Positions 26,354-36,219 of a stretch of DNA of 64,000 nt are shown here, piece by piece. The stretch is from Thiospirochaeta perfilievii. Lineage in GTDB: Bacteria; Spirochaetota; Spirochaetia; DSM-2461. The DNA lies in assembly GCF_008329945.1 (NCBI RefSeq), contig NZ_CP035807.1:558001-622000 (forward strand), given 5' to 3'. A program made the translations under genes and the position numbers. A model generated the notes under the pieces. That model was not told the origin of the DNA. It was given only the letters and a program-made list of their open reading frames with translations, and made no database searches. The stretch's first letter is position 1; every line of letters begins with the position of its first letter.

Positions 26354-26851
26354 ATGAAAAGAATATATATAGTTTTATTTGTTTTAATTTCAACTTTTAC
26401 CTTTGCCCAAGAAGATAGAACATCCTTTGTTATATCTGGTGGGACACAGTATTTAGATAACTTTTTTGTAGATTTTGGTTTTTCTATTATTAAACCATTA
26501 GCTGGAAATAAAGAGTTAGATATAAAGGTATCTTTAGATCTAAGAACTGAGAATGATGGTGAGAGTGTTAAACCTGAGTTTAATATCCCTGTTTATTTTG
26601 ATATAAATTTTTTATTCCCAATAGGTGAAAAGCTTACTTATTTAGTTGGAACTGGTATCACTCCTACACTAAGACCTCTAGGTGATGAAAGTATCTTTTT
26701 AATTGGACCAAATGCAAAAATGGGCTTTAGATATAAGATCCATCCATCAATGAGCCTACTACTTGAAGCAACACAATCCCTATTAATAGGTCCACCAAAC
26801 TGGATGTATTCAGCTACCCAGATAATTTTTGGAATTAACTTCTTTATTTAA
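26354..26851 (+). CDS. Small exported beta-barrel-like protein
   Basis: 165 residues with a clear signal peptide (KRIYIVLFVLISTFTFAQ). The mature part is made of alternating strands such as SFVISGGTQYLDNFFVDFGFSII and a final TQIIFGINFFI whose last residue is hydrophobic/aromatic in context, as in eight-stranded outer-membrane barrels. No family is recognised. It is divergent from the methyltransferase, and a dyad (26866-26914) follows it. Confidence 0.65.
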   Translation: MKRIYIVLFVLISTFTFAQEDRTSFVISGGTQYLDNFFVDFGFSIIKPLAGNKELDIKVSLDLRTENDGESVKPEFNIPVYFDINFLFPIGEKLTYLVGTGITPTLRPLGDESIFLIGPNAKMGFRYKIHPSMSLLLEATQSLLIGPPNWMYSATQIIFGINFFI

Positions 26852-26865
26852 ATTAACAATAAAGC

Positions 26866-26914
26866 TTAACCATATAAGGTGGATAAAGATTGATATACGA
26901 CCCTATATGGTTAA
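26866..26914 (+). terminator. Hairpin after the small exported protein
   Basis: An 11-bp stem TTAACCATATA with TATATGGTTAA, extended by GG/CC pairs, lies 15 nt after the stop. No U-run follows, so it may be a weak terminator or an mRNA end stabiliser. Confidence 0.45.
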
Positions 26915-26935
26915 TAATGAAATTGTTGGTATAAT

Positions 26936-28464
26936 ATGGAATTATCAAAAAAAAAATAAGAAAGATATACTACCTATCAGGTTCTCTAATATTAATAATA
27001 ATAGTTATTGCAATATCTGTTCCATTTAATTTCCTTTTAAACATAGAGTATAATAAAAAGATATCCCAACTTTCAGATAGCATATTAAAACAGAAACATG
27101 ATTTTTTAACCGAGTTAGTAAATGAAAAGATATCTGATATTGATTATATATCTACATTAACCAAAGATGAACTTGAAATCTTCTCTAATACCGCAATATT
27201 CCAAATCCAGACAATATTAGACAACTATAAAAAGCCTGAAGAGATTAGGTTAACTATTAATCGCTTTTTACAAAGTGCAAACCTAAGCTCTATTTCTTAT
27301 AATATTACATATAATGGTAGAATTATATCCAACGTTATTGACCCATCTAAGCCAACTTTGTTAAGTAAAAAAGTGAGCTATAGAGATAGTGGAAGTATAG
27401 AGATAATTATTTACGCAGAAGATTATAACTCAATTGTAAAAAAAAGAGTTATAAAGTCTATTAGAAACTCTAAACTCTCAGATAACGGATATTTTTGGAT
27501 AAATGAAATAATTGATTTTGATGGGGGTGATAACTATGCAATTAGATTAGTACACCCTAATCTTATAGAGACCGAAGGGAATTATCTTTCAACTAACTTT
27601 AAAGATAATCATGGGAATCAACCCTATTTAACTGAACTTAATGGAATAAAGAGTGATGGTTACGTCTTATTTGATTACTATTTTAAAAAGCTGAACAGCT
27701 CTAAAGTCTCCCATAAACTATCCTATTCAAAGCTTTATAAACCATTTAACTGGGTTGTTGCAACTGGGATATACTTAGATGATGTTGATGAATTTATATC
27801 AAACGAAAAAAATATAATGGAGACTTCATTAAGAAGAATAAGAGTAGCCTCGGTTTTTGCCATTCTTATAGCCATACTTATATGCGGTATTATAGTTTGG
27901 TTTTTTGAAAAAGTTATTAGTACTATGATTAAAGAATTTAACCTAGATATTAATAAAGCCTATAAAAAGTTAGAAGTGATAGCTTATAAAGATACCCTAT
28001 CTGGCCTATTAAACCGTAGATCAATGGCCCATCATATGGATGAGGAGTTATCTAGGGCTTCAAGAAATAATACCTATTTTGGAATCATTATGCTGGATAT
28101 AGACCACTTTAAAAATATTAATGATACATATGGCCATGATATTGGTGATATTGTAATACAAAAAGTTTCCCAAGTTTTAAAAAATACATGTAGAAGTGAA
28201 GATAAGCTAAGTAGATGGGGAGGTGAAGAATTTTTAATATTAGCAATTTCCCCTAACATAGAGAACTTAATATCCATGGCAGAGAAGATTCGAGTGGCTA
28301 TTTCTGAATTAAAGATACCAGTAAACAAGGAAGAGATAAGCGTTTCAGCTACATTTGGATTATCTTATTATAATGGTAATAAAAATATAAAAGAACTTAT
28401 AAAAGAGGCTGATGATAACCTATATATCGGTAAAAAGAGTGGCCGTAACCGAGTTGTTTCTTAA
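26936..28464 (+). pseudogene. Cache-GGDEF diguanylate cyclase interrupted at an A10 tract
   Basis: Makes cyclic di-GMP. Read with one extra A in the tract at 26947-26956 it forms a continuous protein of about 510 residues: ATG at 26936, one membrane helix (SGSLILIIIVIAISVPF), an extracellular sCache_2-like sensor (YFWINE; WVVATGIYLDDV), a second helix, and a GGDEF domain with the active site RWGGEEF and an RSED inhibitory site 5 residues before it. As written, the ATG frame hits TAA after seven codons. The rest of the frame has no ATG, GTG or TTG before 27358, which lies inside the sensor and would lose the first helix. It could be a true mutation, a slippage-controlled gene or a sequencing error. 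Confidence 0.75.
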
Positions 28465-28526
28465 AAGAGTATTTAATATGTAACATAATTCCTGTAAGAT
28501 TAGAAATATTTTTTTAAGGACACTAA

Positions 28527-29444
28527 ATGAATTCCATACTTTCAATTCTACCTATAACACTACTTTTCTTGTTAGGACTACTTATTAAGAAAAAAGGGAT
28601 ATTAAAGCAATCGACAATTAAGGACTTAAAACTTATAGTGGCTGATTTTGCACTTCCAGCCCTGGTTTTTAAGGCTTATTTAGATGTTATAATTGATTCA
28701 GGTAATATTGTCATTGTATTAATAATGTTTACTATCCCACTAATTATGGGATTAATTGGTAAACTTCTATACTATCCTTTAAAAATAAACAGTAGTTATT
28801 TCCCCTACCTATTAACAGGATTTGAAACAGGAATGTTAGGTTATGCCATATTTATTGCTTTTTTTGGTACTGATCAATTAAGTAGCCTGGCAATAGTGGA
28901 TCTAGGCCAGGGTCTATTTGTATTTTTTGTATTGCTTCCATCCCTAAAAAAGATGATTGTAGGTAAACAATCTTTAAAAGAGACTACAATCTCATTTATA
29001 AAATCACCTGTAATAATCGCAATATTAGGAGGACTAACATTAGGTAGCTTAGGTTTTAATCTAGAGAGTAACCCACTTCTTACCTCTTTTTCAGGGTTCT
29101 TAGATATTGTAGGAAGCTTAACAATGCCTTTAATAATGATTAGTCTTGGATACGAGATTGAGTTTAAAAAAGATGGTTTTATTAAAGCCTTTAAAACTAT
29201 CCTTATCAGGAAGACAATACTTATATTAATTGCAATCCTATTTAACAAGTACATAATAATTGGCCTATTAAAACTCCCAGAGATATATACATCCGCAGCT
29301 TTTATAGTTTTTCTAATGCCACCACCCTTTGTAATTTCTATATTTATGGACCAAGATGATAAAGACAACCTAGGGTATGTTACAAATACCCTTTCAATAA
29401 GCATAATAGTCTCAATTGTGTTATTACTGTTTATTCTCTCCTAG
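28527..29444 (+). CDS. AEC-family transporter (auxin efflux carrier type)
   Basis: A 305-residue inner-membrane protein with about ten hydrophobic helices in two repeats, a pattern of the AEC family that includes bacterial malate/malonate and other organic-anion carriers. Conserved small motifs such as [11 protein letters not shown] and [18 protein letters not shown] are visible. The substrate is unknown. AAGGAC lies 6 nt ahead of the ATG. Its 3' end overlaps the convergent metal ATPase by 14 bp. Confidence 0.85.
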   Translation: MNSILSILPITLLFLLGLLIKKKGILKQSTIKDLKLIVADFALPALVFKAYLDVIIDSGNIVIVLIMFTIPLIMGLIGKLLYYPLKINSSYFPYLLTGFETGMLGYAIFIAFFGTDQLSSLAIVDLGQGLFVFFVLLPSLKKMIVGKQSLKETTISFIKSPVIIAILGGLTLGSLGFNLESNPLLTSFSGFLDIVGSLTMPLIMISLGYEIEFKKDGFIKAFKTILIRKTILILIAILFNKYIIIGLLKLPEIYTSAAFIVFLMPPPFVISIFMDQDDKDNLGYVTNTLSISIIVSIVLLLFILS

Positions 29445-31551
29445 TTTTTTTTGACTTCCACCTTAATAACCTCATCCCATTAAATACAACTATTAAGCTA
29501 GCACCCATGTCTGCAAAAACAGCCATCCACATGGTTCCAAATCCAAGTATTGTTAATAGTAGGAATATCATCTTTATACCTAACGCAATAACAATATTCT
29601 GAACTAAAATCTCTCTAGTTTTTTTAGAGAGTAGGATAAGTTGGGGAACTTTTCTAATATCATCATCCATGATAATTATATCTGCAGTTTCAATTGCAAT
29701 ATCTGTTCCAATACCTCCCATGGCAATACCAATATGAGCATTTGCCAAGGCAGGGGCATCATTTATTCCATCACCAGTCATTGCCACCACAGAGTTTGTT
29801 TGTTTTAACTCATTAATAATGGAAGTTTTATCCTCTGGTAGAAGACCACCTTTATAATCATCTACACCAGCTTGTAGACCAATATATCTAACAGTTCTTA
29901 AATTATCACCAGATAAAATTGTAGATTTGATACCTAACTTATGTAGGTATGATATAGCCTCCCTACTACTCTCCTTAATTGTATCTGAAACTCCAAATAT
30001 AGCTAAAGCCTCTATATCATTAAAAAGAATTGTAACAGTTTTACCTTCCTCTTCTAACTTATTAACAGTTTCTTCTAACCGAGCATTAGATTTACCATAT
30101 TTTTCGATAAATCTTTGATTACCAAGATAATAAGTTTTGCCATTAATAACTCCATGAACACCCATCCCTGGTGTAGCACTAAACTCTGAAACCTCCCCTT
30201 CTATCTCTTTAAAATCCTTAGTATACCCTCTAGTTATTGCCTGGGATATAGGGTGGTTAGAGCTTCTTGCTAGTAGAATACCAATATCTAAGATATTTTC
30301 TTCTCTACCAATTACTATTTGATCTACTAGTGCTGTATCACCCTTTGTTATTGTTCCTGTTTTATCAAGGGCTATATAGTCTATTTTAGCTGCCTGCTCA
30401 AGATAGACTCCCCCTTTAACAATTACTCCTAAACGGGAAGCCATTGCTAAACCACTTACAATGGTAACAGGTGTAGATACAACAAGGGCACAGGGACAAC
30501 CAATAATTAATAGAACAAGGGCTCTATATATCCAAACTAACCATGGTTCAGCAAGTATAATAGGTGGTAGAATAGCTATTAGTAGTGATATACCCATTAT
30601 TATTGGGGTATAATATTTGGCAAATTTATCAACAAACCTCTGGGTTACAGAACGGTGACTCTGAGCCTCTTCTACTAACTGAATTATTCTAGATAGTGTT
30701 GAGTGGGACTTATCTGCAGTAACCTCTATATCAATTTCACTATTCTTATTTATTGTTCCTGCAAAAACCTCTGCCCCTATTAACTTCTCAACAGGTGTAC
30801 TCTCACCAGTTATTGCAGACTGGTCAATATAACTACTTCCCCTACATACTAAACCATCATGGGAGATTAACTCTCCAGGTCTAACCCGTATAACCTGTCC
30901 AACTTCCACAACTGTAGAATCGACCTCTAGTAGTACCCCATCTGCCTGTATAACAACTGTTTTATTTGGGCTTAGGTTCATTAAACTAGATATTGCATTC
31001 CGGGCTTTATCTAGGGATAAACCTTCTATCTTTTCTGAAATTGTAAATAAAACCATAACCATGGCTGCTTCGGGCCAAACTCCAATAATAAGAGCGCCAG
31101 TAACTGCAATACTCATTAATGCGTTTATATTAAGATTACCACTTGTTATAGCTAACAAACCTTTTTTATATGTGGTTACCCCACTAATAATCACTGCACC
31201 AAGGGCTAATAGAGCTGGAAGATAGGGGTGGAATAGTTCAAGAATTTCTGAAACCTCCGAGAGTATAGCCAGTAAAAGGGCAAATATTATTGGGCCCCAA
31301 CTCCTATAGATAGACTGTTTTTTCTTTTCAATAATATCATCATCTAGATCTATGGCATCAAAACCTAACTCATTTATAGAGTATTTTAAAATCCCTATAT
31401 CATCTAAACTGTGCTCTACAGTTAAAACCCTCTTAATAAGGTTAAATCCCAAGGATTCAACGCCATCAAGCTTCTCTAGTTTATTACGTATCATAGCCTC
31501 TTCAGTTGGGCAATCCATCTCTTGGATACTGTATCTTTTAATCTTATTCAT
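29431..31551 (-). CDS. P1B-type heavy-metal ATPase (Cd/Zn/Pb export)
   Basis: Pumps soft divalent metals out of the cytosol. The 706-residue protein has an N-terminal metal-binding domain with MDCPTEE (a single cysteine, as in CadA2-type pumps), then the membrane ion site [12 protein letters not shown], the actuator TGES (AITGESTPV), the phosphorylation motif [10 protein letters not shown], an HP motif (SNHPISQA) and the hinge [12 protein letters not shown]. The CPC motif plus the CadR-like divergent regulator argue for Cd/Zn/Pb rather than Cu. GGAG precedes the ATG, and the promoter has the long spacer typical of MerR control. Confidence 0.95.
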   Translation of the reverse strand: MNKIKRYSIQEMDCPTEEAMIRNKLEKLDGVESLGFNLIKRVLTVEHSLDDIGILKYSINELGFDAIDLDDDIIEKKKQSIYRSWGPIIFALLLAILSEVSEILELFHPYLPALLALGAVIISGVTTYKKGLLAITSGNLNINALMSIAVTGALIIGVWPEAAMVMVLFTISEKIEGLSLDKARNAISSLMNLSPNKTVVIQADGVLLEVDSTVVEVGQVIRVRPGELISHDGLVCRGSSYIDQSAITGESTPVEKLIGAEVFAGTINKNSEIDIEVTADKSHSTLSRIIQLVEEAQSHRSVTQRFVDKFAKYYTPIIMGISLLIAILPPIILAEPWLVWIYRALVLLIIGCPCALVVSTPVTIVSGLAMASRLGVIVKGGVYLEQAAKIDYIALDKTGTITKGDTALVDQIVIGREENILDIGILLARSSNHPISQAITRGYTKDFKEIEGEVSEFSATPGMGVHGVINGKTYYLGNQRFIEKYGKSNARLEETVNKLEEEGKTVTILFNDIEALAIFGVSDTIKESSREAISYLHKLGIKSTILSGDNLRTVRYIGLQAGVDDYKGGLLPEDKTSIINELKQTNSVVAMTGDGINDAPALANAHIGIAMGGIGTDIAIETADIIIMDDDIRKVPQLILLSKKTREILVQNIVIALGIKMIFLLLTILGFGTMWMAVFADMGASLIVVFNGMRLLRWKSKKTRRE

Positions 31552-31572
31552 TATTCTCCATCCTTATTGATT

Positions 31573-31603
31573 AATATCAACCCTGTAGTTACTATAGGGT
31601 CAA
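31573..31603 (-). promoter_or_regulatory. MerR-type promoter/operator of the metal ATPase
   Basis: On the minus strand TTGACC and GATATT are 19 bp apart. Between them lies a dyad with arms ACCCTGTAGT and ACTATAGGGT (31580-31600, 9 of 10 pairs). This is the classic twisted promoter of ZntR/CadR/PbrR activators. Confidence 0.85.
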
Positions 31604-31613
31604 GGATGTTTAA

Positions 31614-32066
31614 ATGAAAATTGGAGAATTATCAGATCAGACTGGTTTAACTGTTGAAACTATACGTTATTATGAAAAAAAATCCCTACTGCCAGAGCCT
31701 AATAGGACTGCTAGTAACTATCGTGATTACTCAAAAATTCATCTAGAGAGACTACTTTTTATTAAAAACTGTCGTAGCCTTGATATGAGCCATGAAGAGA
31801 TAAAGGCTCTACTACTGTTTCAAGATAGAAAAGAGGATGACTGTACATGTGTTAATATTATAATTGAGGAACATTTAGAACATGTTACCCAGCGTATGGA
31901 GCAACTAAAGAGTTTACAAAAACAACTTATAAATCTAAAGAAACAGTGCAAGGGAGGTTTATCCCAAGATGATTGTGGCATTATTAAAGAGTTATCTAAT
32001 AAAAAAAGATACAAAAAAAGTAGACATAATCATATCTCTTTAGATAATAAGATTCATAAAAAATAG
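31614..32066 (+). CDS. MerR-family metal sensor (CadR/PbrR type)
   Basis: Activates the divergent ATPase when metal binds. The winged helix is at the N-terminus (MKIGELSDQTGLTVETIRYYEKKSLL), followed by the long dimerisation helix. Metal-site cysteines occur where CadR/PbrR has them: DDCTCVN at the start of the helix and KKQCKGG...DDCGII at its end. The C-terminal tail is Lys/His-rich (SRHNHISLDNKIHKK), again like CadR. It starts 13 bp from the operator dyad. Confidence 0.92.
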   Translation: MKIGELSDQTGLTVETIRYYEKKSLLPEPNRTASNYRDYSKIHLERLLFIKNCRSLDMSHEEIKALLLFQDRKEDDCTCVNIIIEEHLEHVTQRMEQLKSLQKQLINLKKQCKGGLSQDDCGIIKELSNKKRYKKSRHNHISLDNKIHKK

Positions 32067-32079
32067 TTACTCGATTACA

Positions 32080-32253
32080 TTATTTTAAAAACTTCTTTTT
32101 TAAGTATTCAGACTTCTCATAAGTAGTTTTTAAAGATTTAGCAGATGGGCTTCTAAGTCCCATCTTAATTATATTCCTGTTTTTAAGATTATCCTGTAAA
32201 TCATTTTTTTCAATAAATTGATCAATGAAACTCTCTAACTCTTGGATATTCAC
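32080..32253 (-). CDS. 57-residue hypothetical protein
   Basis: A short ORF led by GTG with a near-perfect GGAGGAG site 3 nt upstream and a TATAAT about 45 nt before it. The product is charged: an acidic N-terminal helix (NIQELESFIDQFIEKND), a middle GLRSPSAKSLKTTYEK, and a basic end (EYLKKKFLK). I recognise no family. It ends 13 bp from the convergent metal-sensor gene. The strong ribosome binding site and the absence of other content in this 350-bp gap support it being real. Confidence 0.6.
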   Translation of the reverse strand: MNIQELESFIDQFIEKNDLQDNLKNRNIIKMGLRSPSAKSLKTTYEKSEYLKKKFLK

Positions 32254-32331
32254 AACTCCTCCATATATTTATAGTACTAAGTATTATAATAGACATAATT
32301 CTATATAATTTCAAGGAACTGTTGTTTAATT

Positions 32332-32367
32332 AGGTATTTATAATTAGTACACTAACTATAAATACCT
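32332..32367. terminator. Hairpin downstream of the dCache chemoreceptor gene
   Basis: An 11-bp stem AGGTATTTATA with TATAAATACCT, continued by TTAG/CTAA after one mismatch, 50 nt past the chemoreceptor stop. No clear U-run follows on either strand. Confidence 0.5.
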
Positions 32368-32416
32368 GTTTATCAATTAAAATTTAAATTTTGATAACTC
32401 TACTTATAAAATGTCA

Positions 32417-34525
32417 TTACTCTGTTTTAAATCTTTGAATCTCAGACTCTAAATCTGTAGTATTATTAGAAAGATCTAATGCAAGTTTTTTAATGGTTTC
32501 TGAGCCATTAGCAATACTTGAGCTGTCTCCAGAAATAGCAGTAACCTTATCTAAAACACTTTGGGATATATCTTTTATCAGTTTTATTGCTAGGCTCATA
32601 TCAATAGCGCCTTGCTTCATATCTACAGCTCCATCCCTTACTTTAGTACTTACATCTTGAAGAATATACATAGCTTCAATTATCTGCTCTCCACCATTTG
32701 ATAACTCTTCTGTAGCAAGGTTAATTTCAGATAGTGCTTCAGAAACAGATTTAACCTCGGAGTTAATCTCTAAAAAGGCACTGTTTGTTTCACTACTAGC
32801 ACTTGTGGCTTGATTAACTTGGGCCCTTATATTTTCAAGAACCTTTGTAATTGAAGAAGCATTACTTCCAGTGGATTCTGAGAGTTTCCTTATTTCATCT
32901 GCAACAACAGCGAATCCCTTTCCCTCATCACCTGCATGGGCAGCTTCTATTGCAGCATTCATCGATAGCAAACTTGTTTGAGAAGCAATATCGTTTATTA
33001 TTGTTACCATATTAGATATTTCACTTACACTATCGTGGATATCATTAACCAAGGAGTTCATTAGAGTTACTTTCTCTCCACCTACCCTAGTTGTTTCGAC
33101 AAGTCTAAGTGTAGATTCATACTTGTTAGTTGTTATTCCTGATACATTTTTTAAAGATGCAACCATTTCATTAACAGAGGCTGTAGACTCTTCAACAGCG
33201 CTAACCTGGTTCTCAACTTCCCGATCTAACTCCTCTAAGCTATTCTCTATTTTTTTCTCAATTGTTAAGCTATTAGTAACTTCATTATCAAGCTTAAATA
33301 TCTCGTTAGTAATATTCTCAACATTAACAGATATTTTAAGGCTGGTCTCTGCAGACTCCTTAGCCTCATCATTTAGAATATTTTTTATTTTCTGGGTTTC
33401 TGCTGATCTTAGTTTTATATTACCAACAATCTGCCTTAAGCTAGAAACAAACTCATTTATACCACTAGCTAACTCCCCAACTTCATCATCACTTTTAATT
33501 GAAATTTTTTGAGTTAAATCCCCTTCCCCTTCAGAGAGAATTAAAATCTTTTTATTTAAGGATTTTAAAGGTGAGCTTGCCATCTTTGTTAATAGAGAGA
33601 TAATTACTATTGAAAGTATTAAACCTACTAACACAGATGTTATAATTAATATTCTATCCATATTTTTAACTGGTGTCATATATGGATCAACATAAACTGA
33701 TGCACAATAAATATTATTCCCAGCCTTTGCATATGACATAAACTTATTTTCATTATTAAAATTGTAGTAGAAGTTACCTCTATCACCCTCAAGTAGTTTT
33801 TTGCCCCAATCGTAATCTTCACTAACATTTACTCCAATAAAGTCTCTATTTTTATGTTTTAAAGTAACTCCACTATTATCAATAATAAAGGTTGATCCAC
33901 CATACTCATCAACTTGAAAAGTATCAATTAAGTTTTGAAGATCAACTCTTTTTAAAACCTCTTGAACTACATGGGCACTCATACCTATCTGCACTATTCC
34001 AGGTTTATCTACTCTTGAAACTCCAATATACTGGAAAAGAAGATTATCTGTTCCTCTTAATTGGGGCTCCTGGGCTAATGTATATTTATTATCATTTAAG
34101 ATTTTAATAAATGGTTTTGTTTGATCAGTGGTATTAAAGTCAAAACCAAAAAATCCTGGAACTGACCCCCACATTAAAACACCATTTTCGTCTGTTACAT
34201 GGATCTCATCAACTCCAATATTCTCTGCAATTTTAGCGTACTCTTCTGTCGAAATATTTTCAGCATTATCACCAAGGTAGATAGCTAGTAACTGGGCTAT
34301 TTGTATATAGTTATCAGCCATAGCCCTAGAAATTACTTCCACCTGGTTATTTCGATCAAGAGACTGACTTATTAACACTTCTAATGAAAATTTTGTGCTT
34401 GTAATAAGATCCTCTGTGAGGATTTTTTTAGTTGTATTGTGTGCTATAAATGACACTGTAAATAACCCTAAAAAGAGAATAAATAGCGATGGTAATAATA
34501 TCTTAGATGATAAAGAAAACTTCAT
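32417..34525 (-). CDS. Methyl-accepting chemotaxis protein with dCache sensor
   Basis: A 702-residue receptor. The layout is a membrane helix at residues 8-30, a large periplasmic double-Cache-like sensor (about 35-290, with MWGSVPGFFGFDF and GNNIYCASVYVDPYMTPV), a second helix, a HAMP domain (SSPLKSLNKKI...SDDEVGELA), and a signalling coiled coil whose tip reads SQTSLLSMNAAIEAAHAGDEGKGFAVVADEIRKLS. It signals to CheA/CheW, which are not in the window. AAGGAG precedes the ATG. The ligand is unknown. Confidence 0.94.
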   Translation of the reverse strand: MKFSLSSKILLPSLFILFLGLFTVSFIAHNTTKKILTEDLITSTKFSLEVLISQSLDRNNQVEVISRAMADNYIQIAQLLAIYLGDNAENISTEEYAKIAENIGVDEIHVTDENGVLMWGSVPGFFGFDFNTTDQTKPFIKILNDNKYTLAQEPQLRGTDNLLFQYIGVSRVDKPGIVQIGMSAHVVQEVLKRVDLQNLIDTFQVDEYGGSTFIIDNSGVTLKHKNRDFIGVNVSEDYDWGKKLLEGDRGNFYYNFNNENKFMSYAKAGNNIYCASVYVDPYMTPVKNMDRILIITSVLVGLILSIVIISLLTKMASSPLKSLNKKILILSEGEGDLTQKISIKSDDEVGELASGINEFVSSLRQIVGNIKLRSAETQKIKNILNDEAKESAETSLKISVNVENITNEIFKLDNEVTNSLTIEKKIENSLEELDREVENQVSAVEESTASVNEMVASLKNVSGITTNKYESTLRLVETTRVGGEKVTLMNSLVNDIHDSVSEISNMVTIINDIASQTSLLSMNAAIEAAHAGDEGKGFAVVADEIRKLSESTGSNASSITKVLENIRAQVNQATSASSETNSAFLEINSEVKSVSEALSEINLATEELSNGGEQIIEAMYILQDVSTKVRDGAVDMKQGAIDMSLAIKLIKDISQSVLDKVTAISGDSSSIANGSETIKKLALDLSNNTTDLESEIQRFKTE

Positions 34526-34660
34526 ATATACTCCTTAATGTATAAACCTAAATATTAATATATTTCAAAAGGCTAATATATATTTAATACATTACATAGT
34601 AAAGAACACGAATTAGCTATTTCTAAATTTTAAGACTAAAAAAAAATATTTGCAAACTTT

Positions 34661-35650
34661 TTACTGCCATACCTGTTTTTCTGATAAAATAGGGGACTTA
34701 TTATCTATAGCTTTATGCATTAATATAGATATATATGAGTCTTGTAAAGCCTCCTTTAAAGGATAGAACTCAACTCCAGTATCTATATATCTCTTCATTC
34801 CCATTAATATATCAAGAACTAACTTTTGGTCAGTATTAATATAATCATCTAATTCATACGGGATATATTTAGTTTTTACTATATTATTTTTATTAAGATA
34901 TGTAATTATATTGTTATTAATCTCCCCTCTAACACCCTGTACGACTATGTTTTTACTTATAATATCAGAAAAATACTGTACGCCTGAGAAGTTGTATAAA
35001 ACACTCTTTCCATTTTTAAACTCTATTGTTATTATATTTCGCTTAAATTCCCCTATACTTCCATCTAGAATTTTACCATCTCTAGAGTCTGTTGTAGTTA
35101 CTTTCGAATTAATACTACGACCAAAAATTGTAAACTCTTCATCTGTTACTCCTAGAGCTTGGCGAAAAATACTAGCGGCATGGTGATCGTGGATTGATGA
35201 TATAGAGATAAATTGTGTTTCCCCAATTATACCTGATTTAATATTATGTAAAATCTCCTTATAATAAGGATATAGAAAATACTGTTCTGCTACTTGTAAC
35301 TTAGACCCGGAACCAGTTCTAAGAGACCACAAACTTGTAAGATCCTTTACTCTTACAGCCCCAGGAGTCTCTACTAAAACCGGTATACCTAACCCTAGAT
35401 ACTCTTTAGTTACAAAAAAAAGATCACTTTTACTTACGGCTACTACAATAAAGTCAGGTTTACTATTAATTAGCTCTTCCTTTAGAGTAGTTACTGTTAT
35501 ATCAAACTCTTGTTTAAAAAGTTTAGCCTTACCTCGGCTTCTAAATAACATAGATGTTAACTCTAATAGTTCAGGATTTTGCTTTACGGATCTTATATAA
35601 AACTTTGATCTCCAGCCAGAACCAACAATTGCAAATTTAATTTTATCCAT
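34661..35650 (-). CDS. Gfo/Idh/MocA-family oxidoreductase
   Basis: About 329 residues with an N-terminal Rossmann fold (KIKFAIVGSGWRSKFYIRSV) and a C-terminal alpha/beta domain. VLVETPGAV stands where most family members have the catalytic-lysine motif EKP, so Lys is replaced by Thr; a Lys-less enzyme may have lost or changed its chemistry. HDHHAA later in the protein is histidine-rich. The ATG at 35650 fits the fold start best; a TTG 33 nt earlier is also open. Substrate unknown, probably a sugar derivative. Confidence 0.8.
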   Translation of the reverse strand: MDKIKFAIVGSGWRSKFYIRSVKQNPELLELTSMLFRSRGKAKLFKQEFDITVTTLKEELINSKPDFIVVAVSKSDLFFVTKEYLGLGIPVLVETPGAVRVKDLTSLWSLRTGSGSKLQVAEQYFLYPYYKEILHNIKSGIIGETQFISISSIHDHHAASIFRQALGVTDEEFTIFGRSINSKVTTTDSRDGKILDGSIGEFKRNIITIEFKNGKSVLYNFSGVQYFSDIISKNIVVQGVRGEINNNIITYLNKNNIVKTKYIPYELDDYINTDQKLVLDILMGMKRYIDTGVEFYPLKEALQDSYISILMHKAIDNKSPILSEKQVWQ

Positions 35651-35733
35651 ATTCCAACTTTCCCCTTGTTGATATAACTTCAAATAGTTTATGTTTTAAA
35701 ACTATACATAAAATATCTATTTAAGCTAACCAT

Positions 35734-35763
35734 TATCCCTATGGATATAGATAAATAGGGATA
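35734..35763. repeat. Inverted repeat in the gap before the RRM gene
   Basis: A 9-bp dyad (TATCCCTAT with ATAGGGATA, 12-nt loop) lies in a 226-bp gap with no ORF. No U-run follows, so it is a possible operator for the oxidoreductase gene rather than a clear terminator. Confidence 0.4.
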
Positions 35764-35876
35764 CCTAAAGGAGTATAATTAATAATATATAATAAATTAC
35801 TGTTATTTATAGTCTAAGTAGAGGGGATATTCACAGTAGGAACACCATGGATTTGATATAAAAAATATTATTTTTT

Positions 35877-36122
35877 TTATTTAAAATCCTTAGCTCTCTT
35901 TACGCTAATGAGTTTACCCTCTACCCTACTCTTATGTAAATTTTTAATAGCTAGAAGTCCCTCTTTTTCATCATCCATTTCAACAAAACCAAAACCTTTT
36001 GATTTCCCGGTTGCCTTATCCATGATTATAGTTGTGGATGAAACCTTCCCAAAGGGTAGAAATATTTTTGTTAATTCATCTTCTGTCATCTTTCTTGAAA
36101 GATCTGTTATTTGTATATTCAT
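35877..36122 (-). CDS. Small RRM-domain RNA-binding protein
   Basis: A stand-alone RNA recognition motif of 81 residues with RNP2 (IQITDL) and RNP1 (KGFGFVEM) in the expected order. Such single-RRM proteins occur in cyanobacteria and spirochaetes and are often cold- or stress-linked RNA chaperones. Nothing like a Shine-Dalgarno precedes the ATG; TAAATT stands 6 nt before it, so this may be another leaderless gene, though its -35 is weak. Confidence 0.93.
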   Translation of the reverse strand: MNIQITDLSRKMTEDELTKIFLPFGKVSSTTIIMDKATGKSKGFGFVEMDDEKEGLLAIKNLHKSRVEGKLISVKRAKDFK

Positions 36123-36219
36123 ATGGATAATTTAACAGATTTATGGTGAATAGTATATTACTTTTCCAATATATTTAAACTATAGATTAATTCTAATAAT
36201 TATTCTAAAAATACAGATT

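Noticed and set aside
26829-27029. A short ORF overlapping the start of the diguanylate cyclase region
   Set aside because: Its codons do not resemble a protein, and the other frame gives the expected membrane helix and sensor.
36160-36219. A leaderless promoter for the nuclease gene
   Set aside because: No -10/-35 pair fits the geometry; the lack of a ribosome site alone is not enough.
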